A stretch of DNA of 64,000 bases from Candidatus Dojkabacteria bacterium. Lineage in GTDB: Bacteria; Patescibacteria; Dojkabacteria; SC72. Positions within the stretch are counted from its first letter, which is position 1. Each line of letters starts with the position of its first letter. The position numbers were made by a program, and so were the translations under genes. Below, one piece after another: positions 1-8,300 of the stretch. The stretch lies in contig JALNYV010000008.1 of NCBI GenBank assembly GCA_023229785.1, positions 1 to 64,000 of the forward strand. The letters are read 5' to 3'. The notes beneath the pieces were generated by a model. It made no database searches and was not told the DNA's origin. It was given only the letters and a program-made list of their open reading frames with translations.

Positions 1-771
1 ATTGCTTTCTGTTTCATTGTGTCCTGCTAAATATCCTAACATCACACTTGAATTACCAGTATTGTGATAACCAGCTTGATAACCGATAAACGTATTATCA
101 TTACCAGTAGATTCGTGACCAGTTTGTAATCCTACTGCTACATTTCTTTTCCCTGATACTATTGACGCTAAAGCATTAACACCAATACCAGTATTAAAAT
201 ATCCATCAGTAAGATTTAATAATGAACCTTCTCCATAAGCTGTATTGCTATATCCTGATGTAATTGCAAATAATGACATATCCCCAACGGCTGTATTGAA
301 AAATCCAGTTGTTATTTGCTGTAATGCTGAATTTCCTACTCCTGTATTGTACCAACCTTCTGAACCAGCAGTATGAGCTAATGTTCCTGCACCAGCCACG
401 TTCCTTCCGTAGAATGTATTTGTAGCAGAACTTAACCACCTATCGGATGTAATATCTCCATTAAAATACATAGCAGGTAATTTCCACGTTCCGCTTGCCG
501 TCCACGTACCTTTGCCTACCAAGTTATTCAATGTAGCGTTAGAGACTTCTTTTGTGTTAAGATTAATATTATTTATTGCCCCATTATAAGGTACATAAAC
601 ACTTGAAATATTGGCAGCAGTTATATCTCCAGTTATCTGATTCCACGATGTACCATTCCACGTATATAATGCACCATATTGATACCACACATCTCTATTT
701 GGGTCATTAGCAGAACACCCACTTAATAAAAGCAGCCCCACTAACAGGACTGCTGATAATTTCATTCTCAT
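1..771 (-). CDS. Lipoprotein with fibre-type repeats (3' end beyond window)
   Basis: 257 codons are visible from the ATG at 771 and the frame is still open at base 1. The N-terminus is a short basic stretch, a Leu/Val-rich helix and the lipobox LLSGC, so the protein should be lipidated and held on the outer face of a membrane. From about residue 125 there are repeated units of about 24 residues of the form NTxxGxxSLxxxTxG (NTAVGDMSL, NTAYGEGSL, NTGIGVNAL, NVAVGLQTG, NTFIGYQAG), as in the beta-structured shafts of phage tail fibres and adhesins. It is preceded by an AGGTAG ribosome site. It is probably a receptor-binding or surface fibre of the virion. The family is inferred from repeat style only. 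Confidence 0.75.
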   Translation of the reverse strand, partial: MRMKLSAVLLVGLLLLSGCSANDPNRDVWYQYGALYTWNGTSWNQITGDITAANISSVYVPYNGAINNINLNTKEVSNATLNNLVGKGTWTASGTWKLPAMYFNGDITSDRWLSSATNTFYGRNVAGAGTLAHTAGSEGWYNTGVGNSALQQITTGFFNTAVGDMSLFAITSGYSNTAYGEGSLLNLTDGYFNTGIGVNALASIVSGKRNVAVGLQTGHESTGNDNTFIGYQAGYHNTGNSSVMLGYLAGHNETESN

Positions 772-776
772 AAATA

Positions 777-1046
777 TTACCTACCTAGAATTTTACTAAA
801 TAACCCTTTCTTTTCTGGTTTTACAACTTCCCTTAATAAAACTTCTTTTATCTGGTCTTTTACAGTTACTTCCATCAAGTCCATATCTATTCCACTTTTA
901 ATCAATGCGTCTTTCATTATTCTAGGTTTCTTCATAACTTCTTCAAATAAACTATTTTCATCACGATTGCCAGCCTTAACAAGTTTTTCTACTTTAACTC
1001 TTATTTGTGCTGTCATAGTCTTATAAAGAATACCCTGCATCTGCAT
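777..1046 (-). CDS. Unknown 89-aa helical protein
   Basis: I do not recognise this protein. It is charged, mostly helical by composition, with no membrane segment, and ends in a basic tail (KKGLFSKILGR). It lies 5 bp upstream of the lipoprotein gene and 14 bp downstream of a small membrane gene, in the same leftward operon as the ATPase. An AAGGAG ribosome site precedes the start. It may be a cytoplasmic assembly factor, but nothing proves this. Confidence 0.6.
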   Translation of the reverse strand: MQMQGILYKTMTAQIRVKVEKLVKAGNRDENSLFEEVMKKPRIMKDALIKSGIDMDLMEVTVKDQIKEVLLREVVKPEKKGLFSKILGR

Positions 1047-1060
1047 TTATAAATCTCCTT

Positions 1061-1177
1061 CTATGGTTTAATACTAGGTAATGTTATATGTCCACCATAA
1101 TAAGTCGTCACTAGATAATATGCTATAAAAGCTATAACTCCTATCCCTAATGCCTTTACAATACCGTTAAATGTCAT
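1061..1177 (-). CDS. 38-aa single-pass membrane peptide
   Basis: A short reading frame encodes one hydrophobic helix (residues about 6-24, GIVKALGIGVIAFIAYYLV) and a short polar tail. Its start overlaps the end of the preceding gene by ATGA, which indicates translational coupling. Such tiny membrane proteins are common in the virion modules of membrane-containing and filamentous viruses. The function is unknown. Confidence 0.55.
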   Translation of the reverse strand: MTFNGIVKALGIGVIAFIAYYLVTTYYGGHITLPSIKP

Positions 1178-1446
1178 TTCGGTTTTCCACTAATAATAAC
1201 TTCGTAATCAGCAATTTGTTTCTTTAAGTCTTTAATCTTTTGCACTTTATCAGCAGTAACCTTTAGCTGTGCTGCCTTACCAGTTAATTCAGCAATGTCA
1301 TCATCATATGTTTTAGGTTTAAGCATTAATACCTTATATATTGTAGCCATAAAACCGCTATTAGAACCTAACTTACCTTTACGTTTTGCAACTATAATAG
1401 CAAGAGCTACAAATACAAGAATAATTACAACAGTTCCCATTCCCAT
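1174..1446 (-). CDS. Membrane-anchored coiled-coil protein, 90 aa
   Basis: The protein has one N-terminal membrane helix (about residues 4-21), then a Lys/Gly linker and a predicted coiled coil (residues about 48-82, with AELTGKAAQLKVTADKVQ followed by a heptad-like stretch). The topology is type I/III with a cytoplasmic helical domain. It sits in the ATPase operon, 1 bp from the next gene upstream. It is likely an inner-membrane assembly or minor coat protein; I do not recognise the family. Confidence 0.6.
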   Translation of the reverse strand: MGMGTVVIILVFVALAIIVAKRKGKLGSNSGFMATIYKVLMLKPKTYDDDIAELTGKAAQLKVTADKVQKIKDLKKQIADYEVIISGKPK

Positions 1447-1447
1447 A

Positions 1448-1639
1448 TTATGCCCTCACTAAATCATTTACTTTTATTTTTTCTTTCATTAATATACAAA
1501 ACGCTGTCGGGCATTGAGTTCTGATTATTTCTTCTGCGTGATTCAAGTTTTTTGCTACGACTACTATAACATTATTTTTACCGTTATAATGAAATTGCAT
1601 ATTGTATTGATATAATGGATTAGATTTTCTGTCGAGCAA
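1448..1639 (-). CDS. Unknown 63-aa protein
   Basis: This small protein has alternating hydrophobic residues (NNVIVVVAKNLNHAEEIIR), suggesting a compact alpha/beta fold resembling small viral proteins that act on nucleic acid or as adaptors. It overlaps the upstream gene by 20 bp, so translation is likely coupled. No family is recognised. Confidence 0.55.
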   Translation of the reverse strand: MLDRKSNPLYQYNMQFHYNGKNNVIVVVAKNLNHAEEIIRTQCPTAFCILMKEKIKVNDLVRA

Positions 1640-1940
1640 GTATTTTCTCCTTTTTTTCTTTAAACCATTTAAGATACTGATAATATTCTGCTTCTGTTAT
1701 ACCTGTTTTTTTATCAACATCCATAGATAAATTCAAATAAAGCACAATTAGAGTAATAGCTGCTATTGTCCCTAATACTTTATTCGCTAAAGTTACTACA
1801 TCGCTACTCCAAAATGTAGGAATAACCATTAACATAATACCAACGCCAACCCATAAAATTCTGATACCTAAATAATTAGAAATTTTGCTATTAGGTTTTT
1901 TATTTAAGAATAACCAAATTTTATCATCTATCTTCTGCAT
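1620..1940 (-). CDS. Two-pass membrane protein, 106 aa
   Basis: Two hydrophobic segments lie at about residues 25-44 and 51-70, flanked by an N-terminal basic region and a Lys-rich C-terminal tail (EKKEKILARQKI). This is a hairpin-in-membrane layout with both charged ends probably in the cytoplasm. It is embedded in the ATPase operon, 1 bp from the winged-helix-like gene. It may be part of a membrane assembly complex with the ATPase. Confidence 0.6.
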   Translation of the reverse strand: MQKIDDKIWLFLNKKPNSKISNYLGIRILWVGVGIMLMVIPTFWSSDVVTLANKVLGTIAAITLIVLYLNLSMDVDKKTGITEAEYYQYLKWFKEKKEKILARQKI

Positions 1941-1941
1941 A

Positions 1942-2208
1942 TTAATCCTCCACCAACTGAACCATTTTGCCTGACCTTAGTTTAGTAATTTCAGTCATTG
2001 TATCATTGATGCTTATACCAGTTCCCTTAGATACTGAATGTATCGTCTGTGGTGAATGTTCTTGCAATACATCAAGAATAGAAACTTGTTTTGCACTAGA
2101 TATTTCTTCTTTCGCCAAAGCATCAGTTCCTTCTTGTGTTATTCTTATATATGTATTTGCTGCAAAAGACGAACCACTTCCAAATCTTGATTTTAATTTA
2201 TCAAACAT
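1942..2208 (-). CDS. Small winged-helix-like protein, 88 aa
   Basis: Residues about 40-88 (VSILDVLQEHSPQTIHSVS through ISINDTMTEITKLRSGKM to VQLVED) read as helix, helix-turn-helix and wing, typical of small winged-helix DNA-binding domains. The preceding part (ITQEGTDALAK) also resembles such a fold. It lies 1 bp from the ATPase gene, so it may guide the ATPase to DNA or regulate the operon. The fold assignment is by eye. Confidence 0.55.
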   Translation of the reverse strand: MFDKLKSRFGSGSSFAANTYIRITQEGTDALAKEEISSAKQVSILDVLQEHSPQTIHSVSKGTGISINDTMTEITKLRSGKMVQLVED

Positions 2209-2209
2209 A

Positions 2210-3301
2210 TCATTCCCTCCGTTTAAGTTTTGAGCTTATATACATACCCTGCGAATTATCACTAACATAAATATCCTTAATCCCTAAACCACCCAACATT
2301 TTACGTGGTTCACTACCATTAATAAGTAACCTCTGTTCTTCTTGTCTACTTGATTGTACCGACCTAGACATAGGATTATATTTAATTGGAGATAAATAAA
2401 CTATCACGATAATATCTTCTGGATTATCTGAATATCTGTATTCTCGATTATTCGCTAGTACACATCTAGCGTGCCAGGAAGCCTTCTCAAAAGCTCTAGG
2501 GTTAAAATCATCAAGTGATACGCCAGCACCTAACATTAATGTGTGTAAATGTCCCCAAAAGTTGAACATCTTTAAAAGCGTTTGTGCTTCTGCTAGGTTA
2601 GGCGCAGAACGTGGCATATACTTACTACCGAACTCGTCTAATAGTAAAATAGCGTTCCTTAAAAATACTTCTCCACGTGATGAAATCCATTTACCATTTT
2701 CATCTACGTGAGGTATTATCTTAGGAATTGTCATAAATTCGTTTCGCCTACTATTAAACTCTTTAAACGTGCAATCATCAGTAAATTCACGCTTTAGACA
2801 TACTTCTGTATATTTTTCTTCATCGGATAGTTCCCGATATTCTTTATACATTTCTTCATCTTCAAAATCTGACCTTGATAATCCCTTTAAAATAATGGGT
2901 TTAGGAATACCTTTTTCAACTTCATCCATTCTTTCTAATTGGTCTATAAGCATTGGAAAACTAAAAGGCACACAAGTGCCAAATGAAGGTCTAGGGCGTG
3001 TGTCTGTTATTACCAACTTGCCAAAATAGTAATTGAGTTTCTTGGCTATCAAGTGCATAAGAATACCCTTACCGCTACGTGGTTCTCCGGTAATAAGCAT
3101 TAAACCTCTTAGGTTATTAAGGTATCCTTTCCACCACATCGCATCCTTTATCTCTTCATCTGTTAGATTAGGATTCATTACTAACATATCAGACGATTGG
3201 TAAGTATCGGTATTGTTATAAAGTATATTCTCTGACATTTTCAAAACGTCATTGATATTCTTTATTTTTGACCAATCTACGTAATTACTATTTGAAGTCA
3301 T
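2210..3301 (-). CDS. FtsK/HerA/Zot-like P-loop ATPase, probable genome packaging or assembly motor
   Basis: This 363-aa protein has a Walker A loop GEPRSGKG at residues 72-79 and a Walker B strand ILLLDEF at 218-224. After Walker B there is a long stretch (EAQTLLKMFNFWGHLHTLMLGAG) that fits the sensor region of FtsK/HerA and Zot type ATPases, which move DNA or assemble filamentous virions at a membrane. There is no recognisable membrane segment, but membrane-protein genes surround it. An insert rich in Glu and Tyr lies between the two Walker motifs. It is the only packaging-type ATPase I see; no large terminase is present. The exact subfamily is uncertain. Confidence 0.75.
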   Translation of the reverse strand: MTSNSNYVDWSKIKNINDVLKMSENILYNNTDTYQSSDMLVMNPNLTDEEIKDAMWWKGYLNNLRGLMLITGEPRSGKGILMHLIAKKLNYYFGKLVITDTRPRPSFGTCVPFSFPMLIDQLERMDEVEKGIPKPIILKGLSRSDFEDEEMYKEYRELSDEEKYTEVCLKREFTDDCTFKEFNSRRNEFMTIPKIIPHVDENGKWISSRGEVFLRNAILLLDEFGSKYMPRSAPNLAEAQTLLKMFNFWGHLHTLMLGAGVSLDDFNPRAFEKASWHARCVLANNREYRYSDNPEDIIVIVYLSPIKYNPMSRSVQSSRQEEQRLLINGSEPRKMLGGLGIKDIYVSDNSQGMYISSKLKRRE

Positions 3302-3303
3302 AC

Positions 3304-3861
3304 CTATGTTGCCCTCATTTCGGGTCTATCCATATTATCATCAGGACTCTTATTTGTTATCTCTGAATCGGCTAATACTTGTGCTAACTCACCCAACCAT
3401 CCGTCTTTACCACGTGATATATGGCAATACGTTAAAAAGAAGTCCATAGCGAATAAATCATTTATGTCTATCTTATCTTCATCTATTATACTATCCCTAT
3501 TTGCTATGAAGTTTATTTGAGATTCATTATCCCAATATCTTTCTGGAATTATTACTTTATCTTTTTCTTCTTGAGTTTCTTTTTTTGCTTTTAATGACAT
3601 ATAAAATGTTATTCTTCTATTCTCTAGATATGCTTGCTGTCGAACATATCTTCTGACCTGCCATTTTTGACGCTCTTTAATCTGCTTAGTAAATACCTCT
3701 ATCTGTTCTATAAGAGCCTTTAACATTGTTAACGGATGTGCCATTCTAGGTGATATTTTAGATAAATCAGGCAACTGTTTATCATCAGGCTCAACAAGAG
3801 CGTGAGCGATAAGTAAAGCCATTGGATTCTTTGAATTATTTGGATTACGTTCCTGTACCAT
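3304..3861 (-). CDS. Unknown 185-aa cytoplasmic protein next to ATPase
   Basis: The protein is charged and helical, with a Gln/Arg-rich coiled region (residues about 50-85, IEQIEVFTKQIKERQKWQV) and an acidic C-terminal half. It has no signal or membrane helix. The gene sits 2 bp upstream of the ATPase gene and overlaps its own upstream neighbour by 1 bp, so the three are co-translated. A partner or regulator of the ATPase is the most likely role; the family is not recognised. Confidence 0.6.
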   Translation of the reverse strand: MVQERNPNNSKNPMALLIAHALVEPDDKQLPDLSKISPRMAHPLTMLKALIEQIEVFTKQIKERQKWQVRRYVRQQAYLENRRITFYMSLKAKKETQEEKDKVIIPERYWDNESQINFIANRDSIIDEDKIDINDLFAMDFFLTYCHISRGKDGWLGELAQVLADSEITNKSPDDNMDRPEMRAT

Positions 3862-4490
3862 TATTTAATTCCCCACTGAGTATTGTACTGAGATATAAAA
3901 TCTGTAAGAACTCCACTATCCTTAGCTATCAAAGCTACGCCTACGGCACTTATAAGAGCAAGTATAATCATTCCTACATAAACCCATTTCAATCCACTCT
4001 TTTGTTTCTTTTGTTGCCCTGCCGGAGTATCTTCCTGCTCACTCTTTTGCATAGCTGATTGAGTGGCTAATGAAATTGCTTGCATTATACTTCCAAAACC
4101 CCTAGCTGATATTAGTGGTAACTCTGTAGTATTAGATAAAGGTTCTGAATCATTTTCGTCAAATATTATTCCCTGTAAATGAGCTTGCACAAAAGCTGAT
4201 TTACCTAATGGGTAAACCCACGGAAATTCACCTGGCGCACCTAATATATGAATTATAGGGTCTGCATCATACTTAGTTTTTATTTTTATACATTCTACGC
4301 CATTATCTGATTCTATGGAAAATAATTTAATATCCGGCTGACCTGCTCTATGTAATATCATGCCTTGCAATTTATGTTGAGCCTCTTTAGCGAAACGCCA
4401 TCTATCAAACATCATTTTCGCTACCATAAAGACTATGAATAGCGAAAGAATAATACCTAATGGCATCAACTGTTGTAATTCTGGTGGCAT
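3861..4490 (-). CDS. Bitopic membrane protein with soluble domain, 209 aa
   Basis: An N-terminal membrane helix (residues about 9-26, LGIILSLFIVFMVAKMMF) is followed by a roughly 120-residue soluble domain with many beta-prone stretches. A second helix sits near the C-terminus (about 173-192). The soluble domain should lie in the cytoplasm if both helices span. It is directly upstream of the ATPase pair, as expected for a membrane dock of an assembly machine. The domain is not recognised. Confidence 0.6.
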   Translation of the reverse strand: MPPELQQLMPLGIILSLFIVFMVAKMMFDRWRFAKEAQHKLQGMILHRAGQPDIKLFSIESDNGVECIKIKTKYDADPIIHILGAPGEFPWVYPLGKSAFVQAHLQGIIFDENDSEPLSNTTELPLISARGFGSIMQAISLATQSAMQKSEQEDTPAGQQKKQKSGLKWVYVGMIILALISAVGVALIAKDSGVLTDFISQYNTQWGIK

Positions 4491-4498
4491 ATTATCTC

Positions 4499-4801
4499 CT
4501 ATACTCTATTCGTATGGTCAAATTTACGATACGCTACGTCTATGTCACCGGTTTCCATAAGAGCCTTACCACGTAACTCCCTGCTAAATTCATCTTCATT
4601 ATTAGTATGGCTAGGAACTATCTCACAATGAGCATTATGGATTTGTTCTACCGCCTTTTCCGCTTCTGCCATATTAGTCTTATATCCAAATATCATTCCA
4701 CGACCAGAAGCATCACTTACACCTACTATCCAATAGTAAGTTTGCTTAGCTTCTGTTTTACGATGTTGCGTAGATGGATGTTTAATATTAGGATGACGCA
4801 T
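4499..4801 (-). CDS. Unknown 100-aa protein
   Basis: This small soluble protein contains GMIFGYKTNMAEAEKAVEQI, a strand-turn-helix stretch seen in many phage proteins of unknown role, and a Lys/His-rich N-terminus. Its start overlaps the end of the upstream membrane-protein gene by 14 bp. The function is unknown. Confidence 0.55.
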   Translation of the reverse strand: MRHPNIKHPSTQHRKTEAKQTYYWIVGVSDASGRGMIFGYKTNMAEAEKAVEQIHNAHCEIVPSHTNNEDEFSRELRGKALMETGDIDVAYRKFDHTNRV

Positions 4802-5078
4802 TTCTATCTTTATTCCACTGTGCCAATAAATCAGCTTCTAGTTTATCTTTTGTTTTACTCAGTTTGTATAACCCAACCAAGTAATAAACAAACCACGCTA
4901 TGCCAACTAATAGGAATACTATCCCTACTGTGCGATTCCAACTTTGGAATGAAAGCCCCATTCCAGTAAAGAATAGAGTTCCACCAAACCCTTTCATTAA
5001 TTGCTTAGTAGAACCTTTATATATACGCCCATATGCCATATTTTTAACATCTTCTTGCGTTAGATTTTGTAAACTCAT
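4788..5078 (-). CDS. Two-pass membrane protein, 96 aa
   Basis: Two hydrophobic helices lie at about residues 29-46 (GGTLFFTGMGLSFQS) and 50-70 (VGIVFLLVGIAWFVYYLV), with a basic cytoplasmic tail. A GGAGG-like site (tggaggtataa) precedes the start. It follows the XRE gene by 15 bp and is the second gene of that operon. The function is unknown. Confidence 0.6.
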   Translation of the reverse strand: MSLQNLTQEDVKNMAYGRIYKGSTKQLMKGFGGTLFFTGMGLSFQSWNRTVGIVFLLVGIAWFVYYLVGLYKLSKTKDKLEADLLAQWNKDRNASS

Positions 5079-5093
5079 TTATACCTCCATTAA

Positions 5094-5276
5094 TTATAAA
5101 TTCAAACTAGCTTTTAAATCGTTAAGTGCTTTCTGAGCAAGCGGAGATGGTGGAGATTTGGAATGTTCCCACCTAAATACTGTTGAAAATGTAACACCTA
5201 GTTTTTGGGCAAACTGTTCTTGCGTTAAACCTAAACTATCCCGTAAATCTTTAATTTCTTTTGCGCTTATTACCAT
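5094..5276 (-). CDS. XRE-family HTH regulator, 60 aa
   Basis: The whole protein is a single Cro/C1-type helix-turn-helix: AKEIKDLRDSLGLTQEQFAQKLG, then the recognition helix around TFSTVFRWEHSKSPPSPLA. The pattern LGLTQEQFA...V..WE is diagnostic of the XRE family. It is the first gene of the leftward operon with the ATPase. There is no Shine-Dalgarno site before the ATG and the promoter -10 box lies only about 8-14 bp upstream, so the transcript may be leaderless. It probably controls its own operon and perhaps the coat operon, which shares a 16-bp promoter sequence. Confidence 0.85.
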   Translation of the reverse strand: MVISAKEIKDLRDSLGLTQEQFAQKLGVTFSTVFRWEHSKSPPSPLAQKALNDLKASLNL

Positions 5277-5281
5277 TTGTA

Positions 5282-5318
5282 ATTAGTATAACATATAGCG
5301 TATGATAATGCAAGTCAA
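5282..5318 (-). promoter_or_regulatory. Sigma70-type promoter of the XRE/ATPase operon
   Basis: On the minus strand TTGACT (5313-5318) is 17 bp from TATGTT (5290-5295). Alternatively TTGCAT (5308-5313) is 17 bp from the extended -10 box TGTTATACT (5285-5293). The block attagtataacatata (plus strand, 5282-5297) recurs exactly at 20610-20625 in front of the coat operon. Confidence 0.65.
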
Positions 5319-8300
5319 TTAGCGTATTATTTTAGCAATTATCTTTCCATTATCATTACCACTACTTCTCTTTGGTTTCGGCTTAACCTTATAAGAACTA
5401 ACTGATAACTCGTTTTCCTCTGGTGGTAATGGTCTATTATCTACTCTATATTTAACTAAAAACGCCTGTATCATTTCTTCTGTTTTTTCAGGATTATTTC
5501 TAGCTATTTCTTCGGCTGGATTAGCTACGTCATTATGAATATCCGAATAAGTATTATCTCGACCTCTATCGTCTTTCATCGCTTCCATTTCAACTAATTC
5601 GTGAAGTATGGTAGCCTTTATATCTTCGTCTGTGTCTAAAGCTCTATCTATCCATATTTCTTTTTCAGGTATAAATTCTGGATAAACTTTCCAATGTCCA
5701 CCCTGAGTATAATCTTGCCATAAATTGTTTCTTACAAAATTACCATTAACCAAATATATTCTAGCTTGTGGAGTTCTATATTCAGTTAATTCTTCTTTAT
5801 CTAATCCGATTGCCTTTGTAGGTGTTGCCTCAAAAGTTTGCGTTTCCGGCGTTTCTGACTGATTTTCTTCTTCATATTCTCCTACCATCTTTCCGTTATA
5901 TGATGTTACAAAATCCTCAAAAGGTACACCTTGCGCTTTCGCTTTTTCCCATTCTTCTATTGGTATTTGTCCTACACCCATTCCAACTGTAACTGACCTA
6001 TCACCTACATTAGAATCTGCGTCTTGTGGGTATTCGATAATCGGTTTTCCATCACGTATCAGGATATTGATTTTGACAAACCCTAAGTCTAAGTCTTTAA
6101 TATCGTGTTCCGGTAAGCCGCCTAATATCTGGATGCTTTTTTTAGCTGCACCTTCTCCGGTGTAACCTTCATCTATATAACCTTTTGGCTTTATACGAGT
6201 TGAAATCATATCCTCTTGTTTATATGGTGGTGTAATTAATTTATACATAGGAGCAAAGGTGTCTCCTACATATTGAGGCCTACCTTGTATAAAGCAAACA
6301 GAGCCTTTAGGTGGGTTATTGATTATATTCTTTTTATCTTCATCATCTAATCTAGGCAATATTGTTGTAGGTGGTTTTTTAGGAGGTACTTTTACCGGAG
6401 GTCTGACTATTGGCTTTTCTGGTATTCTTTCTCGTTCAGGACTAGGCTCTTCTGTAGTAATTGGTTCTTCCATAGGATATGGTTGAGGATATGGAGTTGG
6501 TATTGGCTTTGGTTCTTCTTTTGGGGCTTGCCCTTCCTTTTCTCTTTCAGCTTCTTTTTGCGCTTCTTCCTCTTCTTGTTTTTGTTTTTGTGCTTGAGCC
6601 TCTGCTTGCGCTTCTCTTTCAGCTTGTCTTTGTGCTTCTTCCTCTGCTTGCTTACGTTTTAATGCTTCTCTAAATGTTTCTTCTTCATATTCTTTAGATG
6701 GTTTAGATATTTCCTCTGGTATTTCAGTAGGAACAGCTTTGGGGAACTGTACCCATTCTGGAATAGTTGGCTTTTCAGGTCTAGGTGTAGGGCTAATACT
6801 AGGATATGGCTCTACTTTAATAGGCTCTTTCGGTTCTGGTATTTTAACTGGTTCAACAAAAGGTTCTCTATCTGGTTCTTTTGGAACTGGTTTAGTTTCT
6901 GGCTCTTGCCCTGGTTCTATCTTTGGCTCTGTGACTGGAACAGCTTCAGGCATTGGTTCTTCTTCTGGTATAATATCTGGTTCTATTGGTGTTCTTGCTG
7001 GTTTAACTGGTGGTTCTGCAACTACACTAAATGGTATTATTGTAGGTTCTAATGGCAACATAGGTATTTCTGGCGATACTGGCATACCTGGATATGGTGT
7101 AGTTGGAGTTATCGGTATAAATATAGGAACACCATTTACTAATATAACCCTTGAAGCTCTTACAGATGGTAATTGCGGAGTTTGTTCACCAACTTGTGTA
7201 TAAAAACCACCACCTGTAACGGTTAATTTTTGTGTTTTCTCGGCAATTCCTACTCCACCACCTTTAGGTGATTCAGGCGGTCTAGGCTCTCCGCCATCAC
7301 CTTTAGGTGGTAAATCAGATGGAGGCTCTTTACCTAAAATAGTTTTTATATCAGCAACAGCTTCTACGTTATTGGCAACTAAAGTAAACTTCTCACTATC
7401 GGTCATAGTAGCTATTTCATCAAGTGAGTATTTTAATTCGCTAAGCCTTTCATCTATGCTATCCATTACGATACTATCTATATTTTTATCAGTTCTTGTA
7501 ACAGCCTTATACCAATCAGGGGCATATTTACGTATATCCTCTAAAGTCCACGGTGGTTTACCAAAACCTTTAGATTCCCAATCTAATGCCACGCTTCTCA
7601 GGTAAGCAGCTATATCGTCATCTGTATATTGCAATACTCTACCAACATCTATATTTGCGTGTATAGATTTATCACCCAAATCTTTAGACATTACTCTTTT
7701 AAATACATTAACTACATTATCCACATCAGATTGTGACGCTCTAATAGGGTCATAAATTATTTTACCTATTTCAGTATCTTTAACACTTAAATTAGCATCC
7801 TTTATTTTTTGTAGATGTGTATTATTTATTGGCTCATCTGACCATCCTAATGTCCTTTTTTTAGTAGTAATGCTATCTATAATTTTGTCATTACCCATAT
7901 ATGGATTTAATCTACCTTTTCTCCAATCTACACCTGTAAAATCACTTCCTGATAATTTTGCTAATTTTCCTTCGTGGTATTTAATACTTTCTATAAGTCT
8001 AGCTACTTTAGCATTATCTATTATTCCACTTTTGTATACCGCTTCTAATTCTACGTTTTCTTTTGCTAACAGATTAACTATTCTTAATCTTTCCTCACTT
8101 AATATCGCTATTGTAGCTTTATCACTTTCTACGTTAACTACACGATATGGCTTACCATCTACAGAAATACCTACACCTTCTCGGCTAGTAGCTACAAACT
8201 CACCTTCTTTTAATTTTCTTGTTTGATTTAATATATCATTTAAAGTTCTTCTAATAACTAAGTTGGTATTGGTTAATCCATCATATACTTGCGCTATCTG

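Noticed and set aside
248..439. 63-aa frame within the lipoprotein region
   Set aside because: It lies inside the longer lipobox-bearing frame and has no ribosome site.
6479..7203. Rightward frames rich in Leu or Gly/Ser within the giant gene
   Set aside because: They are mirror images of the Pro/Glu and Glu/Ala repeats of the leftward 2196-aa gene, lack ribosome sites and break its clear coding frame.
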